DNA of 7,182 nt from Sphingobacteriaceae bacterium (GTDB lineage Bacteria > Bacteroidota > Bacteroidia > Sphingobacteriales > Sphingobacteriaceae). A program made the translations under genes and the position numbers. Below the pieces are notes generated by a model. It was not told the origin of the DNA. It was given only the letters and a program-made list of their open reading frames with translations, and ran no database searches. Positions 5,243-7,182 of this stretch are shown one piece after another. The DNA lies in the NCBI GenBank assembly GCA_947458775.1, contig CANGZX010000036.1:1-7182 (forward strand), read 5' to 3'. Positions within the stretch are counted from its first letter, which is position 1, and each line of letters starts with the position of its first letter.

Positions 5243-6604
5243 TTATTTCAAGTAATCCTTATCGTCAATGGTGTCTTTACCCACTTCATCTTCAATAAAT
5301 TCTTTCGTTTTTCTGAAAAGTTGGGCAAATAATCCCCTATCCTCAGCTTTAACTTCTTCTCTAACGGCAGCTTGTGGCTCTTTTGCAGCCGCCTTCATTT
5401 CTGGCGCTTCATCGGCAGATTGAACGCCATCTATCAATAAACCAATACTGGTTGCATACATCGGGCTTTTTAACAAATCGTAGGTAGCTTTAGGCAATAC
5501 CTCGTTCTTGGCCAAATGCTCGTTTGGATAACCCACACGGCAATCTAAACCGGTTACATATTCTACCAATTGGGGCAAGTGTTTCAATTGCGATCCACCG
5601 CCGGTTATAATAATTCCGGCAATCAGTTTTTTCTCGTAGCCTGATGATTTGATTTCGTAGTATACATGCTCAATAATTTCTTCCATACGAGCCTGAATAA
5701 CATACGCTAGGTTTTTGGCAGAAATTTCTTTGGGCTCACGACCTTTTAAGCCGGGTACGCAGATAATCTCGTTGTCTTTGTTCTCTTCAGCCAAAGCAGA
5801 ACCAAAACGGGTTTTTAATAATTCAGCTTGGTTACGCATAACAGAGCAGCCTTCTCGAATATCTTCGGTTACGCTATTGCCACCAAACGGGATAACGGCT
5901 GTGTGACGGATAATGCCCTCATGGAAAATGGCAATATCTGTTGTTCCACCGCCTATATCTACCAATACAACGCCGGCTTCTTTTTCCTCTTCGCTTAATA
6001 CAGCCTCGGCCGAAGCTAGTGGCTCTAAAACCAAGCTATCCACTTCTAAACTTGCGTTTTCTACGCATTTTAAAATATTTTTAACAGCACTTACATGGCC
6101 AGAAATGATGTGAAAATTAGCTTCTAAACGTACGCCAGCCATCCCAATAGGGTCTTTAATTCCTGGTTCGTTATCTACCGTAAATTCTTGCGGCAACACA
6201 TGGATAATTTCTTCTCCGGGAGGCATCACCAATTTGTACATATCCGACACCAATTTATCGATGTCTGATTTTTGGATTTCGCTGGTTAAATCTTTACGTG
6301 TTAAGATTCCGCGATGCTGCAAACTTTTAATGTGTTGCCCGGCGATACCTACGTTAACCACCTTGATTTCTACATTAGATTGGCTGCTGGCATCTTCTAC
6401 CGCGGCAACTATGCCTTGTACGGTTTTCTGAATGTTCGAAACCACTCCTCTAGTTACTCCCGATGAATCGGCTTTACCAATTCCTAGCACTTCAATTTTA
6501 CCATATTCGCTGCGACGACCAACAATGGCGCAAATTTTGGTGGTACCAATGTCGAGGCCTACGACTATTGGTGAATTTTTGGCTGATGTAGCGTTATTTT
6601 CCAT
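5243..6604 (-). CDS. ftsA: Cell division protein FtsA
   Basis: FtsA is an actin-like ATPase that binds the FtsZ tail and anchors the ring to the cytoplasmic membrane. Its 453 residues show the actin-fold elements in order: phosphate-1 loop GLDIGTTKICAIVG (16-29), the FtsA-specific 1C subdomain (about 85-165), phosphate-2 loop LVDIGGGTTDIAIF (214-227) and the adenosine motif GIIITGGGSQL (330-340). After a variable Ala/Glu-rich linker (395-422) comes an amphipathic segment GLFAQLFRKTKEFIEDEVG (424-442), the expected membrane-targeting helix. The protein then continues for about 11 more polar residues (KDTIDDKDYLK), whereas in E. coli the helix is essentially terminal. The ATG at 6604 follows the ftsQ stop after 15 nt, so the two are surely cotranscribed. 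Confidence 0.97.
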   Translation of the reverse strand: MENNATSAKNSPIVVGLDIGTTKICAIVGRRSEYGKIEVLGIGKADSSGVTRGVVSNIQKTVQGIVAAVEDASSQSNVEIKVVNVGIAGQHIKSLQHRGILTRKDLTSEIQKSDIDKLVSDMYKLVMPPGEEIIHVLPQEFTVDNEPGIKDPIGMAGVRLEANFHIISGHVSAVKNILKCVENASLEVDSLVLEPLASAEAVLSEEEKEAGVVLVDIGGGTTDIAIFHEGIIRHTAVIPFGGNSVTEDIREGCSVMRNQAELLKTRFGSALAEENKDNEIICVPGLKGREPKEISAKNLAYVIQARMEEIIEHVYYEIKSSGYEKKLIAGIIITGGGSQLKHLPQLVEYVTGLDCRVGYPNEHLAKNEVLPKATYDLLKSPMYATSIGLLIDGVQSADEAPEMKAAAKEPQAAVREEVKAEDRGLFAQLFRKTKEFIEDEVGKDTIDDKDYLK

Positions 6605-6619
6605 GATTATTCTAATTTA

Positions 6620-7182
6620 TTACTGTTTTACTGTTGCTGAATCTATTTTTACTGTATCTGCAGGCACGTGTTGGATGCTGGCTGACATTCCACTCTTAGT
6701 ACAAATAATTTGTTTACTGTATTTTAAATTGATGGTTTTATAGGTATTCCATCCTAGTTTAGGCATAGCTTGTTTATAAAAAACGAGCAATTTGTTCAAT
6801 TTTGTTTCTAGTGAGTCGGCCGTACCAATAATAATTTGCTGATCGCCCACTCGGGGTACCAACTGAATATCGAAATCGGCATTTACATAGAGTTGCTCTA
6901 TTTGCTTGTTCCAAAGCGTATCTTTTGCCAAATACTGGGCCACTTTAAATAATTCTTTGCCTATTGGTGTTTTTAACAGGGCTACTCGTGCTTCTAAATC
7001 TTCGCCAATGTTGCCGGTGGCTACCACTACTTGGGCTGTAAAATTGGGGCTTACCGGAATTTTGTAGCCATTTTTATCTACGTAATAATCTTGGTTTTTT
7101 AGATTAAATATACGCAAGAGGGGTTCTCTTTGTTCAATTCGCACCCAAACTACCCCATTCATATCGATATTCAGTTGGTACC
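6620..7182 (-). CDS. ftsQ: Cell division protein FtsQ, C-terminal part (5' end outside window)
   Basis: FtsQ is a bitopic inner-membrane protein that links early and late divisome components through its periplasmic POTRA and beta domains. The frame stays open to the right edge of the window, and codons before the Met at 7162 read YQLNID, continuing the conserved strand into MNGVVWVRIEQREPLLRIFN. That Met is therefore internal. The 186 visible residues correspond to the beta domain, including the YYVDKNGYKIPVSPNF segment, where family members carry an aromatic-D-x-x-G turn. The transmembrane helix and most of the POTRA domain lie outside. The C-terminus is VKQ followed by tandem TAA stops. Sequence identity is low across FtsQ proteins, so the call leans partly on position directly upstream of ftsA. 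Confidence 0.9.
   Translation of the reverse strand, partial: YQLNIDMNGVVWVRIEQREPLLRIFNLKNQDYYVDKNGYKIPVSPNFTAQVVVATGNIGEDLEARVALLKTPIGKELFKVAQYLAKDTLWNKQIEQLYVNADFDIQLVPRVGDQQIIIGTADSLETKLNKLLVFYKQAMPKLGWNTYKTINLKYSKQIICTKSGMSASIQHVPADTVKIDSATVKQ

Noticed and set aside
6620..7162. A complete 180-aa protein starting at 7162
   Set aside because: The frame continues unbroken to the window edge with FtsQ-like residues, so the Met is internal to a longer ftsQ.

Overview
The window looks like chromosomal core sequence from a member of the Bacteroidota, most likely Sphingobacteriia (Pedobacter/Sphingobacterium-like). The evidence is a match to the Bacteroidota -7 promoter consensus TAnnTTTG in front of two genes, A-rich leaders without Shine-Dalgarno sequences, a short histone H1-like (Hc1) gene, a Bacteroidota-type alpha-oxoamine synthase, and an FtsZ tail ending SFLHDNVD that I recall from this group. 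The lineage call rests on memory of these families, not on a search.

Layout. Left part, plus strand: the 3' end of ligA (NAD-dependent DNA ligase), then dapA (4-hydroxy-tetrahydrodipicolinate synthase) with its own likely promoter. dapA converges on a 58-codon Hc1-like histone gene on the minus strand, and a symmetric hairpin with A and T tracts lies between them and can serve both. An AT-rich intergenic stretch follows. Right part, all minus strand: an alpha-oxoamine synthase (serine palmitoyltransferase-like, apparently TTG start, own promoter), and upstream of it the end of the division cluster in transcription order ftsQ (5' end outside the window), ftsA, ftsZ, closed by a terminator.

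How the genes fit together. FtsQ, FtsA and FtsZ form the core of the divisome: FtsZ is the ring GTPase, FtsA its membrane tether, and FtsQ a membrane divisome subunit. DapA feeds the diaminopimelate/lysine branch used in peptidoglycan. LigA seals nicks in replication and repair. The Hc1-like protein is a presumed nucleoid protein, and the oxoamine synthase probably makes the long-chain base of a sphingolipid or sulfonolipid.

I found no mobile element, CRISPR array, RNA gene or clearly novel multi-gene system. The most interesting signals are regulatory: a perfect DnaA box directly after the ftsA stop codon with two inverted near-boxes beside it in the ftsA-ftsZ gap; a 20-bp perfect-arm dyad that exactly fills the spacer between the -33 and -7 elements of the oxoamine synthase promoter; and a second dyad over the dapA -7 element.
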